In this document: piece by piece, positions 63,595 through 64,000 of the stretch | Numbering within the stretch: the first letter of the stretch is position 1 | How the letters are laid out: every line of letters starts with the position of its first letter | Assembly: GCF_030690725.1 (NCBI RefSeq) | Contig: NZ_JAUYGD010000034.1 | Coordinates: forward strand, 1 to 64,000 | From: Pseudomonas sp. | GTDB taxonomy: Bacteria; Pseudomonadota; Gammaproteobacteria; Pseudomonadales; Pseudomonadaceae | Direction of reading: 5' to 3' | DNA length: 64,000 nt | The notes under the pieces: model-generated | What the model was told of the DNA's origin: nothing | The model's input: only the letters and a program-made list of their open reading frames with translations | Databases searched by the model: none | Program-made: the position numbers and the translations under genes

Positions 63595-63996
63595 TTAATG
63601 CGGCGTGTTGTTGTCCGAATCCTGACGCTGACTGCGCCACTGCTGCATCTCAATCACCTGAGCGCTGGGTGCCGGCGGTTCACGGAAAGGGTGCGGCGCC
63701 AGTTCGATACGCCCCAGCTGTTTGCCAAACAGCGTGATGCTGCCGACATGCCGCTGCTCGCCGGTGACGGTGAATTCGAAGCCATACACCCGCGCCAGGC
63801 GCTTGCGCCCGCGTGCATCGGGCAGCAGGGCGAGCCGACGCAGGGCGACATTTTCATCCAGCAACTCGATGTCGGATTTGGCGCAGTGCTGTTTCACCAA
63901 CCCCAATGCGTGTTCACGCAGGCCATGGGCATGCCACAGCCAGGCGCAGGCGGTGGCGAACAGCATCAGCAGAAAAACATCGAAGAGGTCGATCAT
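63595..63996 (-). CDS. DUF3301 membrane-anchored protein
   Basis: A 133-residue protein with an N-terminal membrane segment (about 3-20, LFDVFLLMLFATACAWLW) and the DUF3301 block (ALRRLALLPDARGRKRLARVYGFEFTVTG). Function is unknown. It converges with the DUF7079 gene, with 6 nt between stop codons, and its ATG lies 4 nt before the window end. Confidence 0.85.
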   Translation of the reverse strand: MIDLFDVFLLMLFATACAWLWHAHGLREHALGLVKQHCAKSDIELLDENVALRRLALLPDARGRKRLARVYGFEFTVTGEQRHVGSITLFGKQLGRIELAPHPFREPPAPSAQVIEMQQWRSQRQDSDNNTPH

Positions 63997-64000
63997 GGCG

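Overview
The window reads as chromosome of a GC-rich gammaproteobacterium, almost certainly a Pseudomonas. It starts in the F-type ATP synthase operon (atpD end, atpC) followed by glmU-glmR-glmS, the usual Pseudomonas order, and it carries several families of dispersed palindromic (REP-like) repeats typical of the genus. No rRNA, tRNA or CRISPR array was seen.

Layout. 1-6000: atpD/atpC, glmU, the DeoR-type regulator glmR, glmS, a small unknown gene and a DUF1275 membrane protein. 6022-32134: a large aerobic (cob) cobalamin locus. It holds cobM-cobE, a riboswitch, cobW-cobN, a small membrane protein, a chlI/chlD-type chelatase gene, cobF, then cobJ-cobI-cobH-cobG read leftward from a second riboswitch, cobL-cobK, a thioredoxin-like ferredoxin, and a third riboswitch before a TonB receptor and BtuCDF-type ABC importer. 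The locus thus covers corrin-ring methylation, contraction and reduction, cobalt insertion and corrinoid or cobalt uptake, under three B12 riboswitches. A low-GC defence-like island (AbiEi/AbiEii and a HipA-like kinase/HIRAN pair, 15338-18888) sits between cobF and cobJ.

32252-34196: a bufferin-type operon (DUF2282 precursor, DUF692/MNIO enzyme, DUF2063 partner). 34299-43234: LysE exporter, AraC regulator, a DctB/DctD-like two-component system, a sigma-54 promoter and a TAXI-type TRAP transporter with DUF1850. 43281-47626: IS-end-like repeats, GNAT, DUF3617, a solute-binding protein and a BCCT transporter. 48014-50136: a compact type II restriction-modification system with a C protein and a recognisable C-box. 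50375-56796: DUF6434, a 3'-5' exonuclease with a DUF294 CBS/cNMP protein, LemA and DUF2207, and a GNAT. 56859-61951: a zinc-starvation (Zur) locus with folE2, dksA2 lacking zinc cysteines, two COG0523 GTPases and DUF1826. 62345-63996: hydrolase, DUF7079, DUF3301.

The strongest unusual signal is at 12729-14575. The chelatase ATPase ORF ends just after an A AAA AAG slippery heptamer followed by a 9-bp hairpin, and the VWA domain lies in the -1 frame with no start codon of its own. One gene therefore probably makes a short ChlI-like and a long ChlD-like protein. A 140-bp MITE with a TTAA duplication (144 nt, 48 codons) has inserted in frame into the long product's linker. A second MITE with a related core lies between the third B12 riboswitch and its TonB receptor gene.
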